From Calidifontibacillus erzurumensis (GTDB lineage Bacteria; Bacillota; Bacilli; Bacillales; Bacillaceae_J), in the NCBI RefSeq assembly GCF_013303125.1, contig NZ_JABTTE010000007.1, positions 56,828-120,827 on the forward strand: a DNA stretch of 64,000 nt. Direction: 5' to 3'. Each line of letters starts with the position of its first letter. Position 1 is the stretch's first letter. The translations under genes were made by a program, and so were the position numbers. The notes under the pieces are model-generated. The model searched no databases. It had not been told where the DNA came from and was given only the letters and a program-made list of their open reading frames with translations. Below are positions 39,551-47,779 of the stretch, piece after piece.

Positions 39551-39660
39551 AATTTATAAGGAAATATATCGATTCGTACAACAATGACCATTTAACTAAA
39601 AAATTGGCCGGCATGAGTCCGGTATAATAGCGAACATATGCCAGCCAATTAGTTGCATAA
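39551..39660 (+). pseudogene. remnant of an IS3-family OrfB transposase tail
   Basis: The frame from 39553 reads FIRKYIDSYNNDHLTKKLAG then MSPV, two stops, RTYASQLVA and a terminal TAA. This is the usual C-terminal end of IS150-type OrfB proteins (YIxxYNNxRxxxKLxxMSPVxYR), with the EY codons turned to stops. Nothing of the DDE core is left, so most of the element was deleted. The 39326-39550 segment between hairpin and tail is not recognised. Confidence 0.75.
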
Positions 39661-39700
39661 TAAAACTCTAGAATTAGTGTCACTTGCATAATGATGCTTT

Positions 39701-41731
39701 TTATTCGATCATTAAGTTGATTGGAATTACTTGTAAACGGTCAACCCTCGGAAGTGAACTTAGTTGATCTGTAATAACCCGATTATCATATTCAACATAA
39801 AAACGCGATTTTACATCTGACTGTTGATGATAATCTGCAATTTTTGCTTCATCAATAATAGGATTCGTGAAATTATAGCGAATCGCATTAATGACTAACT
39901 GTTGGCGTGCAAAAACACCGCCTTCAATTTGAAAATATGAACCAACTCCATACAAAGTTGCTTTTTTATCTGTATAAAAGAATGCTTTTAAGTTTGGCGG
40001 ACTATTTATTAAATTAACAAGCTTATTGTCTTCTGGTTCTTTCACATCCTCGAATTCGTTAATTCTTACGATTTTTAATTCTTCATTGCTGATTAATACG
40101 AGCTGTTTTTTCAAGTTATCAGGATCTGTCTCTTCATCCTTTGAACCCTCGATGTTCACATTATCAACAATGCTCTCTCCCGTTACATAAATGGTAGAAT
40201 CAAATTTTAGATACTTATTATTTTCATCCATATCATCATACTTAATGTATAAATTGCCGTTTACAAGAATATTTGCTTTTATTTCAACTGGGTCGTCAAT
40301 AGGGCCTCCTACAATTTCTAAGTTCCCATTGACAACTAGCCATCCTTTCTTATCGTTTTCATAATTCTTTAAATCTAAATTTTTATTGATTGTAAATGTA
40401 TGGCTGTTTTTAAATACGACATCATTTCCTTCTTTATCAATGTTTGTAAATAATAATGTTGTATTTTCATTATCAATATCTGTTTTAAAAATATTTTCAT
40501 CATTATCTTTATAAGTTTCTAAAACAGATTCTTCAAGTAAAAATAGTTTTTGTCCAGAAACAGTACCACAAGTAAATTTTGGATTTTGGTATCTTGGTCC
40601 ATCGCCATTTCGTATTTCATTATCGGCTTCAGCTATTTCCATAAGATAACCAATCAGTTCATCGATATTTCCTGTTTCACTACGATTATTTTCAACCATA
40701 CCATCTGTATAATAAAGTGCCTCAAAAAAAGAATCGCTTTTACATGTATTAATGATTGAAGACACTGCAGAATGATTTATAGTACCAGAATCAAGATCTA
40801 TTAAATTTTTCAAACCAGCATCAGATAATTTTAAACTAAATGTGTTGTTAAAATTCATATCTACAAAGTTTTTGCCAGTCGGTTTTATAACAGGAATACC
40901 TTTGATTCCGTCATCTTTTTCTTGAAAATCCCCTGCATAAAAAGGTGGAGCATTAGGAATTTCATTTTTAATATTATTAATAACTTTCGTTGTATATAAA
41001 GTTCCGAAGATACTAGGGCCATAAAATGGACCTGTTTGTTGTGGTTCAGGGTTAATCTCTTTATCCACATAAAATTCAGCCTTGCTGTTTAATTCTAATG
41101 TTGGTGCATAAACATTGCCTATGATGTCAGGAGAACCGTTAATAATAAGCGCGTTTTCGTATGTTCCAACTGCATAGTTTAAGAAACTAGGCGTTGGCGA
41201 CAAAATGACATTTTGCGTTACAGTTCTTTGGATTGGATTATTTGAATGATCACCAGTATCGTTGATTTTGATTTCGAAAATACGAATATAGTTATTTTCC
41301 ATAAAATGATTAAGAGTTCCGTTATTTAAATCAATGAAGTCTTCATATTGGGCATTCGTGTTACTTCCTAATTCATTTATGACTACTGGTCTTTTTTCAT
41401 TTGAGCGATCACAAGAAAATCCAAGATTGTCGTTAAAGTAACATTCCGTCTCTTTAATAATCTCATTTAATGTAAAATCGTAATTGGTTGGGGGTATCTC
41501 CTCTGTTTTCAACCAATTCTGTATCTCTGTTGAACTATCAATATCCTCCTGCAATTTGGCAAGTACTTCACTCATTAATACTTTTTCACTAGATGTCATC
41601 TCAATTTCCGATTCTCTAATAGCCGTTCGTTTTGAATGGTTGACAGTTGCACCTAAGACGGCTAGGCCAAGTACGGAAAATATTAATGTAACCATTAAAA
41701 CAACTACTAAACTTGAGCCTCTTTCATTCAA
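39701..41731 (-). CDS. large PilX-like prepilin-type protein
   Basis: A 676-aa protein with an N-terminal GSSLVVVLMVTLIFSVLGLAVLGA helix typical of PilX-like pilus assembly proteins, following NERG, a plausible prepilin cleavage site. The remaining 640 residues are a large extracellular region containing a repeated N(G)(N/S) pattern such as NGSPDIIGNVYAPTLE and VNGNLEIVGGPIDD, suggestive of a beta-solenoid. I favour TTG 41731, with GGGGGTGG upstream; a GTG at 41740 is possible. It is last in a three-gene reverse operon of prepilin-like genes, six to fifteen bases after its neighbour. Possible tip or adhesive subunit. Confidence 0.8.
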   Translation of the reverse strand: MNERGSSLVVVLMVTLIFSVLGLAVLGATVNHSKRTAIRESEIEMTSSEKVLMSEVLAKLQEDIDSSTEIQNWLKTEEIPPTNYDFTLNEIIKETECYFNDNLGFSCDRSNEKRPVVINELGSNTNAQYEDFIDLNNGTLNHFMENNYIRIFEIKINDTGDHSNNPIQRTVTQNVILSPTPSFLNYAVGTYENALIINGSPDIIGNVYAPTLELNSKAEFYVDKEINPEPQQTGPFYGPSIFGTLYTTKVINNIKNEIPNAPPFYAGDFQEKDDGIKGIPVIKPTGKNFVDMNFNNTFSLKLSDAGLKNLIDLDSGTINHSAVSSIINTCKSDSFFEALYYTDGMVENNRSETGNIDELIGYLMEIAEADNEIRNGDGPRYQNPKFTCGTVSGQKLFLLEESVLETYKDNDENIFKTDIDNENTTLLFTNIDKEGNDVVFKNSHTFTINKNLDLKNYENDKKGWLVVNGNLEIVGGPIDDPVEIKANILVNGNLYIKYDDMDENNKYLKFDSTIYVTGESIVDNVNIEGSKDEETDPDNLKKQLVLISNEELKIVRINEFEDVKEPEDNKLVNLINSPPNLKAFFYTDKKATLYGVGSYFQIEGGVFARQQLVINAIRYNFTNPIIDEAKIADYHQQSDVKSRFYVEYDNRVITDQLSSLPRVDRLQVIPINLMIE

Positions 41732-41746
41732 CGATGCCACCCCCTA

Positions 41747-42514
41747 TTAAAAACCGAATTGGCTCTTTAATTGAAGCCTATAATTATCATCGATATTTGC
41801 TCTCTTTAAAATTAAAGAAATATCAACGACTCCATTCGTACATTTTTTATTAATCAATTTATTACCGCTCGATTGATCTGTAATAATAGATGCTTCATAT
41901 GAACAAGTCGCTTTTATTTCGGAACCATCTTCTGTAGAATCTTTTGGCGCAATGAAAAAATCATAGCGATCTGCTAGAAGTTTTTCAGAATGAATTTGTT
42001 TTGTAATAGTAATTTCATTGTTACTATTATTTAGTTCTGCTTCATAGTCCTCTATGACAATAGTATTTTTCACTTTCTCATCATCAATCGTTTCTTTAAT
42101 GATTTTAATTTGGGTAATAATAAGGTCATCCTTTAATTCATTAAAACTTGGAATCCCAATTTTGTATTTATCAGCAGATTCATCATCGCTAGTCGCGATT
42201 TTCGTAGCAACTGTTTTATGAATTTCGATGCATAAATTTTTGTTTGTTTCTGGGAAAGCGGATGTTGTATTTTGGCATTTGTTTTTAATATCACTAATGT
42301 CCCCTTCATCCAATGTACCCATAATTTTTGAAATAACATAATCTGCTTCATCTCGTAGAGATTGTTCAATTCCAACTTTTTCATATGTCCGATAGCCAGC
42401 CATTAATAAACCATAAATAATGCCTAAAACTAACGTGCTGATTGTAAAAGCAGCTAATACTTCTACTAATGTTAAACCGTTTGAGTTTTGTAATATTTTA
42501 GCGAAATGCCTCAT
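41747..42514 (-). CDS. minor prepilin, PilW-like
   Basis: A 255-aa type IV prepilin. The leader MRHFAKILQNSNG is followed by LTLVEVLAAFTISTLVLGII, with Glu at position five after the expected cleavage Gly and a hydrophobic helix. The large C-terminal domain has cysteines that could pair. It overlaps the upstream prepilin gene by 17 bases and has AAGGAG before its ATG. Minor pilins prime assembly or modify the fibre; the PilW label is by size and order only. Confidence 0.85.
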   Translation of the reverse strand: MRHFAKILQNSNGLTLVEVLAAFTISTLVLGIIYGLLMAGYRTYEKVGIEQSLRDEADYVISKIMGTLDEGDISDIKNKCQNTTSAFPETNKNLCIEIHKTVATKIATSDDESADKYKIGIPSFNELKDDLIITQIKIIKETIDDEKVKNTIVIEDYEAELNNSNNEITITKQIHSEKLLADRYDFFIAPKDSTEDGSEIKATCSYEASIITDQSSGNKLINKKCTNGVVDISLILKRANIDDNYRLQLKSQFGF

Positions 42515-43208
42515 CAGAGATAACTCCTTCTAAGACGATATTGTCTCTTTTCTCATTCCATGTAACGACAACAAAAATTTTTAGTAACTGTGACTGATAA
42601 TCAGGAGATTTTGTTCCAATGATTGAATTAATACCTTTTGTAATCTCGGCTTCATCATTTTCGGATTTAAGTAAATCAATGATTTGATCATTGATTGATT
42701 TTTCCTCGTAAAATTCTGTTAAATAAACAACAACTTGATTATTATCTTTATAGTCCATATTATTAATAATAGGAGCGAGTACGGATAAACAAATACTTCC
42801 GTCTGCTATTTCATTTCCTTCATCATCTACTCCGCTTGTAAATAAAGGGAAATCTTCAAATCTAGCTACCCCGCAATCTGAAAGATTACGATTCCCTTCC
42901 TCATCTTTTTTCACGCATGATTGATCTTCAACGCAGTTTTCCCACGTTAATTTAACGAATTTATCGCTTCCTTTGTTCTGCTCTATGTATTTCTCCATTA
43001 CGAAAAAATTTTGCTTTTCCATATAGTTAACTACGTTTCTTGCAATGTTGACTGCAATCGTTTTGCTTTTGTTTTCCATTGTATAATCATACGCTTCTAG
43101 AAAGAATTTATACAAAGTAAAAACTAGTAAAAAAATGAGAGCTAGCGAAAGCATAACTTCTATAAGAGTAAAACCTTTGTTGTTACGGAATATATGAAAC
43201 TTCAACAA
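42498..43208 (-). CDS. minor prepilin, PilV-like
   Basis: A 236-aa type IV prepilin. The short leader ends NNKG, followed by FTLIEVMLSLALIFLLVFTL with the conserved Glu5. The globular part has four clustered cysteines (ENCVEDQSCVKK, LSDCGVARF, GSICLSVL). I chose TTG 43208 because AAGAAGGG lies six bases upstream; an earlier TTG at 43226 precedes that site. First gene of the reverse operon of three prepilin-like genes. Confidence 0.85.
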   Translation of the reverse strand: MLKFHIFRNNKGFTLIEVMLSLALIFLLVFTLYKFFLEAYDYTMENKSKTIAVNIARNVVNYMEKQNFFVMEKYIEQNKGSDKFVKLTWENCVEDQSCVKKDEEGNRNLSDCGVARFEDFPLFTSGVDDEGNEIADGSICLSVLAPIINNMDYKDNNQVVVYLTEFYEEKSINDQIIDLLKSENDEAEITKGINSIIGTKSPDYQSQLLKIFVVVTWNEKRDNIVLEGVISDEAFR

Positions 43209-43278
43209 ATTTTTCCCTTCTTTCAATTATGTTAGACGATTACACAGTGTAAAATATCGTATTATTTTGTTAAAAATT

Positions 43279-43306
43279 GTATAACATTATCGGAATGTGC
43301 TTTCAA
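43279..43306 (-). promoter_or_regulatory. candidate promoter of the prepilin operon
   Basis: On the reverse strand TTGAAA and TATACA are 16 bp apart, about 70 bp before the first prepilin gene and in the gap shared with the divergent pilus block. Confidence 0.45.
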
Positions 43307-43419
43307 ATTGTCAGTTTTTATTATACAATAAACTTCAGGATATTTTGTGTATTTTTTTCTATATTTTGGCATTGATTTGTGATCAATGATTGATATTTTT
43401 GAAGAAAGAAGGTGGGAAT

Positions 43420-45579
43420 TTGGATGTGCATATTTTTGGTATCATATTTATTATAATTTTATTACCGATATTATATAAGGTTCCAATCGGTCTTAATAAG
43501 AAGGAAAAATTGTTAATTGCAGGAATGTCTTTTATTCTTGCAGAAATTGGGTTTTTAGCAAATAAGTTCCTAGGTTTATGGAAAGCTATCATTATTTTAT
43601 TGTTGTTAACGCTCATAGCCGCTTATATTTTTGAAACTAGACTAAGATCCCGTTTTGCAGGTGGCGGAGTTTCTTCTAAAAGTTCAGGCAGAGGGCAAAT
43701 AGTAGATTTGTCGAATGATGAAAAAATAGTAGAAAAATTAGAAGAAAATATACATAAAGATTTTAGAGATTTTAATCTTGGACAAGAAGCCATCGACCGT
43801 CTGCTTTTTGAGAGAGAACAGTCAAAGAAAAAAAATAGTGATTCGATTGTATTAGAAGAAATGCAAGACCAAAATATACCACCTGAACATGTTGAAATTC
43901 CTAATGAAAAAAGTCTTGCTGCACAATTAAATAGTATTGAGGAACCAAACGGGATTATTGAAGATTCATTTAACAATGCTGAACAATTTTCTGACTTTGC
44001 TCAAGTCCAACAGTTGGATGCCAAAGAACAACATGGATTTGAAAGAGAAGCAATTGCAGTAAAAGAAAATGAAGAAGTTGTCTTGCAACTAGAAACGGAA
44101 CATCAGGATGAAAAACTACAAGAACAAGTTGTTGCATTGAATGTTGAAATTGAAGAAGAAAGCAAACAATTTGATGAACTTGAAAAAGCGGAAAATATTT
44201 CAATGGAACAACTTCAACAAGAAGAAGAACAAAACCAAGAAGTCAATGAAGTTGTTGCAGATTCGACAACCGACTTTGAAGCAGATCGTAGTGAAGATCA
44301 ATCGGCTCAATTGGCTTTTGAGCAAAAACAGGAAGTTGATTTAGAAGACTTACTAAGCGGAATACGCGTTGAAAACGATCGAGGCCAACAACAATCTACA
44401 CAAGCTCCGGTTGGGGAAGATGCTGACAGTGTAGACGAGTTGCTAAGAAGACGTAATGCTTTATTTGAGGAACTTGAGGAAAGTACATTTGAGAAACCTG
44501 CTTTTATTTCTGAAGAGATTCAAACTGAGCAAAGTGTAGAAGACGTTCAAGAAAATGTAGAAGAATCTGAAGTAGAAGTTGCCGCAGAAAATGTCGAAGA
44601 AGAAACAGCAACTGTAAAAGAAGACATCGCAAGAGAAGCTAAAGAGGATATTCAAGAGGCAGTTGCAGAAGCTGTCCAAGAAAATGTTGAACCAACTGTT
44701 ATAGAAACCGTTGAAGAAGCAGCAGCCGTTGCAGAAGACATTGTCGATGAAGTAAAAGAGGACATTGCGGAAGCATTAGCCGAAGACGTTAAAGAAAATG
44801 TAGAAGAAGCTGGAGTAGAAGTTGCCTTAGAAAATGTTGAAGAAGAAACAGCAACTGTAAAAGAAGACATCGTAGAAGAAGCCAAAGAGGATATTCAAGA
44901 AACAGTTCCAGAAGAAACGATTGAAGCAACTGTTGTAGAAAATGTTCTAGAAAATGTTCTAGAAAACGTTTTAGAGGCTGATCAAAAAGAATCTGAACCA
45001 GCTAGGGAACCTCTAATTGAAGAAAATGAAAGTGTACTAGAACCTGCTATTGAATTTGTAGAGCAAGAAGTTTCAGCTGAGTCTGAACTTGATTTCTCTG
45101 CTCAACTAGAGGCACTTGAAATAATAGGTGAGAATGCGACTGAAGATGAAGAAAATCAAGTGAACGAAATGAAAAAATTGGATGTATTTGAAAATATTTC
45201 ATCTAGTGAAATGAACGATTCTGACGTTAAAATAGGTGAAGAAAGCTTCATTTTTGCCGATGAAATAATAGAAAATCAAGGATTTGAACTTCCTGAAACA
45301 AAAACACAGCAGCAAATGCTAAATGCAATGGTTGAAAATTTACATTTATCCAAACAAACCTTATCACCTGATGAGTATGCAAACCTTGTCCGTTCCTATA
45401 TGCAGCCGGATTTACCAGATCAATATTACTTTACATTCGCGTTTTTATTAATTGAGCATTTCATTTCTCAACAGGAATTCAATAAATTAAGCGATTTGCT
45501 GCAAAACTTAAATAGTAAAGCGTCTAAATACCCGATTTTAAAACAACAAATCAATTATCTTATTGAAAGGTACTGTTAA
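43420..45579 (+). CDS. acidic repeat-rich membrane protein of the pilus locus
   Basis: About 719 aa, family not recognised. Two or three membrane helices lie in the first 70 residues (HIFGIIFIIILLPILYKV, LLIAGMSFILAEIGFLA, AIIILLLLTLIAAYIF). About 550 residues of extremely acidic, coiled-coil-like sequence rich in Glu, Val and Ala follow. These include a duplicated block (ENVEEETATVKEDI at two places 81 codons apart) and three ENVL units. The last 95 residues look folded (SPDEYANLVRSYMQPDLPDQ). Start is uncertain: TTG 43420 or GTG 43426, both after AAGGTGG. It opens the forward pilus block and could be a scaffold. Confidence 0.7.
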   Translation: MDVHIFGIIFIIILLPILYKVPIGLNKKEKLLIAGMSFILAEIGFLANKFLGLWKAIIILLLLTLIAAYIFETRLRSRFAGGGVSSKSSGRGQIVDLSNDEKIVEKLEENIHKDFRDFNLGQEAIDRLLFEREQSKKKNSDSIVLEEMQDQNIPPEHVEIPNEKSLAAQLNSIEEPNGIIEDSFNNAEQFSDFAQVQQLDAKEQHGFEREAIAVKENEEVVLQLETEHQDEKLQEQVVALNVEIEEESKQFDELEKAENISMEQLQQEEEQNQEVNEVVADSTTDFEADRSEDQSAQLAFEQKQEVDLEDLLSGIRVENDRGQQQSTQAPVGEDADSVDELLRRRNALFEELEESTFEKPAFISEEIQTEQSVEDVQENVEESEVEVAAENVEEETATVKEDIAREAKEDIQEAVAEAVQENVEPTVIETVEEAAAVAEDIVDEVKEDIAEALAEDVKENVEEAGVEVALENVEEETATVKEDIVEEAKEDIQETVPEETIEATVVENVLENVLENVLEADQKESEPAREPLIEENESVLEPAIEFVEQEVSAESELDFSAQLEALEIIGENATEDEENQVNEMKKLDVFENISSSEMNDSDVKIGEESFIFADEIIENQGFELPETKTQQQMLNAMVENLHLSKQTLSPDEYANLVRSYMQPDLPDQYYFTFAFLLIEHFISQQEFNKLSDLLQNLNSKASKYPILKQQINYLIERYC

Positions 45580-45635
45580 TTCATAAGTTTTTTACAACTG
45601 AGAAGAGAAAAATAATAACAGGTATGGTGAATAAG

Positions 45636-46436
45636 ATGAAAAAAAGCAATCAAATACTAGGACTGCCGATTATAAGTATTTCAGATGGCTCCGAAGTAGG
45701 TGCCGTAAAATCATTAGTAGTCAATCCAGATAAAGGTTCTGTTGATTTTATCATCATTGAAAAAGAGGATTGGCAAGTTAGTGTGAAAGCCATTCCGTTT
45801 AAAAAAATAGTCGGAATTGGTGAATATGCGGTTACTGTTGAATCTGATAATGCAGTAATTGATTTAAATGAAATACCAATTGCTAATCAATTAGTGAATA
45901 AAAAAATAAAAATCAACGGTTCTAAAGTGATGACACGAAAAGGGGAACTGTTGGGTGAAGTAATCGAATACTTTATCGATGAAGATAATGGCCAAATTTT
46001 AGGTGCTGCGCTAAGCGTTGCAAACCGTGAAGTTATTATTGCTTCAAGCAGTGTTATCACATACGGAAAAGAAATTATTATCGTTAAAGAAAATGCTTCC
46101 AATTATTTTTTGGACGCACCTGAACAATTAATTCAAGATAAAGCTAGAAAAGAAGATTTATTCCAAACCGAACTTGTTGATCAATCAAATCAAAATAACA
46201 AAACTGAAGAAAACGTTACAAATGAAAAAAAAATGAATGAAAATGACCCATTCAAGGCAATCAGAGATCAACAATTTGAATTATTAAAAGGAAAATTAAC
46301 TACAAAAGATTTACTAGACAAAGATGGAACGGTCCTTATTCCGAGAGGTACTGTTTTAGACAGAGAGGAAATTTTGAAGGCACAACAACTTGGTCCTACT
46401 GGTATTATTCAGCTTTCAATGCATGTTGAAGATTAG
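45636..46436 (+). CDS. PRC-barrel domain protein
   Basis: A 266-aa soluble protein with two PRC-barrel-like halves (residues about 5-80, LGLPIISISDGSEVGAVKSL; and about 85-155, VMTRKGELLGEVIEYFIDED). A charged linker follows, then a C-terminal part with VLIPRGTVLDREEI. PRC barrels usually mediate protein or RNA contacts. GGTGA before ATG 45636 supports that start; ATG 45624 is possible. It lies between the acidic membrane protein and the VanW-like gene. Role in pilus function is inferred from position. Confidence 0.75.
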   Translation: MKKSNQILGLPIISISDGSEVGAVKSLVVNPDKGSVDFIIIEKEDWQVSVKAIPFKKIVGIGEYAVTVESDNAVIDLNEIPIANQLVNKKIKINGSKVMTRKGELLGEVIEYFIDEDNGQILGAALSVANREVIIASSSVITYGKEIIIVKENASNYFLDAPEQLIQDKARKEDLFQTELVDQSNQNNKTEENVTNEKKMNENDPFKAIRDQQFELLKGKLTTKDLLDKDGTVLIPRGTVLDREEILKAQQLGPTGIIQLSMHVED

Positions 46437-46458
46437 TAGTAGTCTGGGGGCCTAAATT

Positions 46459-47748
46459 GTGAATAAAGTTGTAAATTTAAAGCTTTTTGGATTATTAATA
46501 GCTTGTACAAGCTTTATTATGATTCTTTCTTACATCGGAACAAAAACAATTGATGCTGTATTTCATCCGCAAAGCCCGGAATATTCAAGTGGCACAATGA
46601 TTGGCCCGATCTCCTTGGATGGTATGACAAAAGAGCAGGCAGAATCAGAAGTTGCAACGAAAATAGCTGAATGGAGCAAAACAAGCTCCCTTTCTTTTCA
46701 ATATCAAAATAAAATTATAGAATTGCCAGATCATATCTATAGTATTGATGTGAATGGAAGCGTTCAAAGGGCTAAAGACGGGCAAAAAAATGATTTTGTA
46801 ATTACAATTGACAAAAAAATACTGGATGAAGAGATTCAAAAAACGATCGATAATCAAGTAATTATAAAAGATTTAGATATTAATAAACTTGAACAATCTA
46901 TCATAGAAACTGTTAACGAGCTTCGGGCTGAGCCAGTGCGCTTTCAGCTCTTGGCTTATTTAAAAACAGATGGAGAAATAGCTGAAAAAGAATTAGCAGT
47001 CACTACTATAAGTGGAATTGCGAACGAACGGAAAAATCTTGAAGCAATTTTAGGAAATTCCTATGAATTCGAAATTGCTGCGAATGATTCATTTTCTTTT
47101 AAAAATACATTTGGAAGTAATCAGCCGGACAGTGATGCATATTCGATCATTGCATCTGCTATTTATGAAGTGATTCTTCCAACGAATTTCATGATAATTG
47201 AAAGAAATATTAGCAGACAATTACCACCTTATAGCAAAGTGGGAGAAGAAGCAAAAGTTTCAAATAAGATGGATTTAATTTTTAATAATCCTAATCCATA
47301 TTCATACAAAATTTTAATGAAATTAGGGAAAGACCAATTACAAGCCAAATTAATTGGTCCATCATTTCCTTATAACTATGCGGTCAAAAAAGAAACAGAA
47401 TCCTATTCTCCTAGGACTGTGCTACAATTTTCCGCTAAACTTTCTCCAGGGCAGACAAAAGTATTAGACCAAGGAAAAAAAGGTTTGCTCGTAAAAGTCT
47501 ATCGTGAAACGAAAGACGACAACAATCAAGTGATTGAAACAACTTTTATTTCTGAAGACTTTTATCCCCCAAATTATCGGATAGTGCAAACAGGGTTGAT
47601 GCCTTCAGAAAAAGCGACGAGTGAAACAGAAAATAAACCTGCGAATACTCAAAACAAAGACATGAGCAATGAAGAGAATGAACCAAATGTGACGGACAAT
47701 GAATCAACTGAAACGGATGAAGAAACTTCCTCTCGAGCTATATTATAA
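46459..47748 (+). CDS. VanW-like membrane-anchored protein
   Basis: A 429-aa protein with one N-terminal membrane helix (residues about 8-30) and an outside domain. The middle (about 205-310) follows the VanW pattern: NDSFSFKNTFG, then SAIYEVILPTNFMIIERNIS, then MDLIFNNPNPYSYKILM. However, the usual GGGVCQVSTTLY signature is missing. The preceding part resembles the peptidoglycan-binding-like domain found before VanW. It begins at GTG after TGGGGG. VanW function is unknown. It abuts pilB, so an accessory role at the cell wall for the pilus is possible. Confidence 0.75.
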   Translation: MNKVVNLKLFGLLIACTSFIMILSYIGTKTIDAVFHPQSPEYSSGTMIGPISLDGMTKEQAESEVATKIAEWSKTSSLSFQYQNKIIELPDHIYSIDVNGSVQRAKDGQKNDFVITIDKKILDEEIQKTIDNQVIIKDLDINKLEQSIIETVNELRAEPVRFQLLAYLKTDGEIAEKELAVTTISGIANERKNLEAILGNSYEFEIAANDSFSFKNTFGSNQPDSDAYSIIASAIYEVILPTNFMIIERNISRQLPPYSKVGEEAKVSNKMDLIFNNPNPYSYKILMKLGKDQLQAKLIGPSFPYNYAVKKETESYSPRTVLQFSAKLSPGQTKVLDQGKKGLLVKVYRETKDDNNQVIETTFISEDFYPPNYRIVQTGLMPSEKATSETENKPANTQNKDMSNEENEPNVTDNESTETDEETSSRAIL

Positions 47749-47779
47749 GAATGTCCAACTTGGTTAGTAGGTGATTACG

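Noticed and set aside
39313..39552. 79-codon forward frame after the second vWA gene.
   Set aside because: It begins inside the hairpin loop region and ends at the IS3 scar; no recognisable protein.
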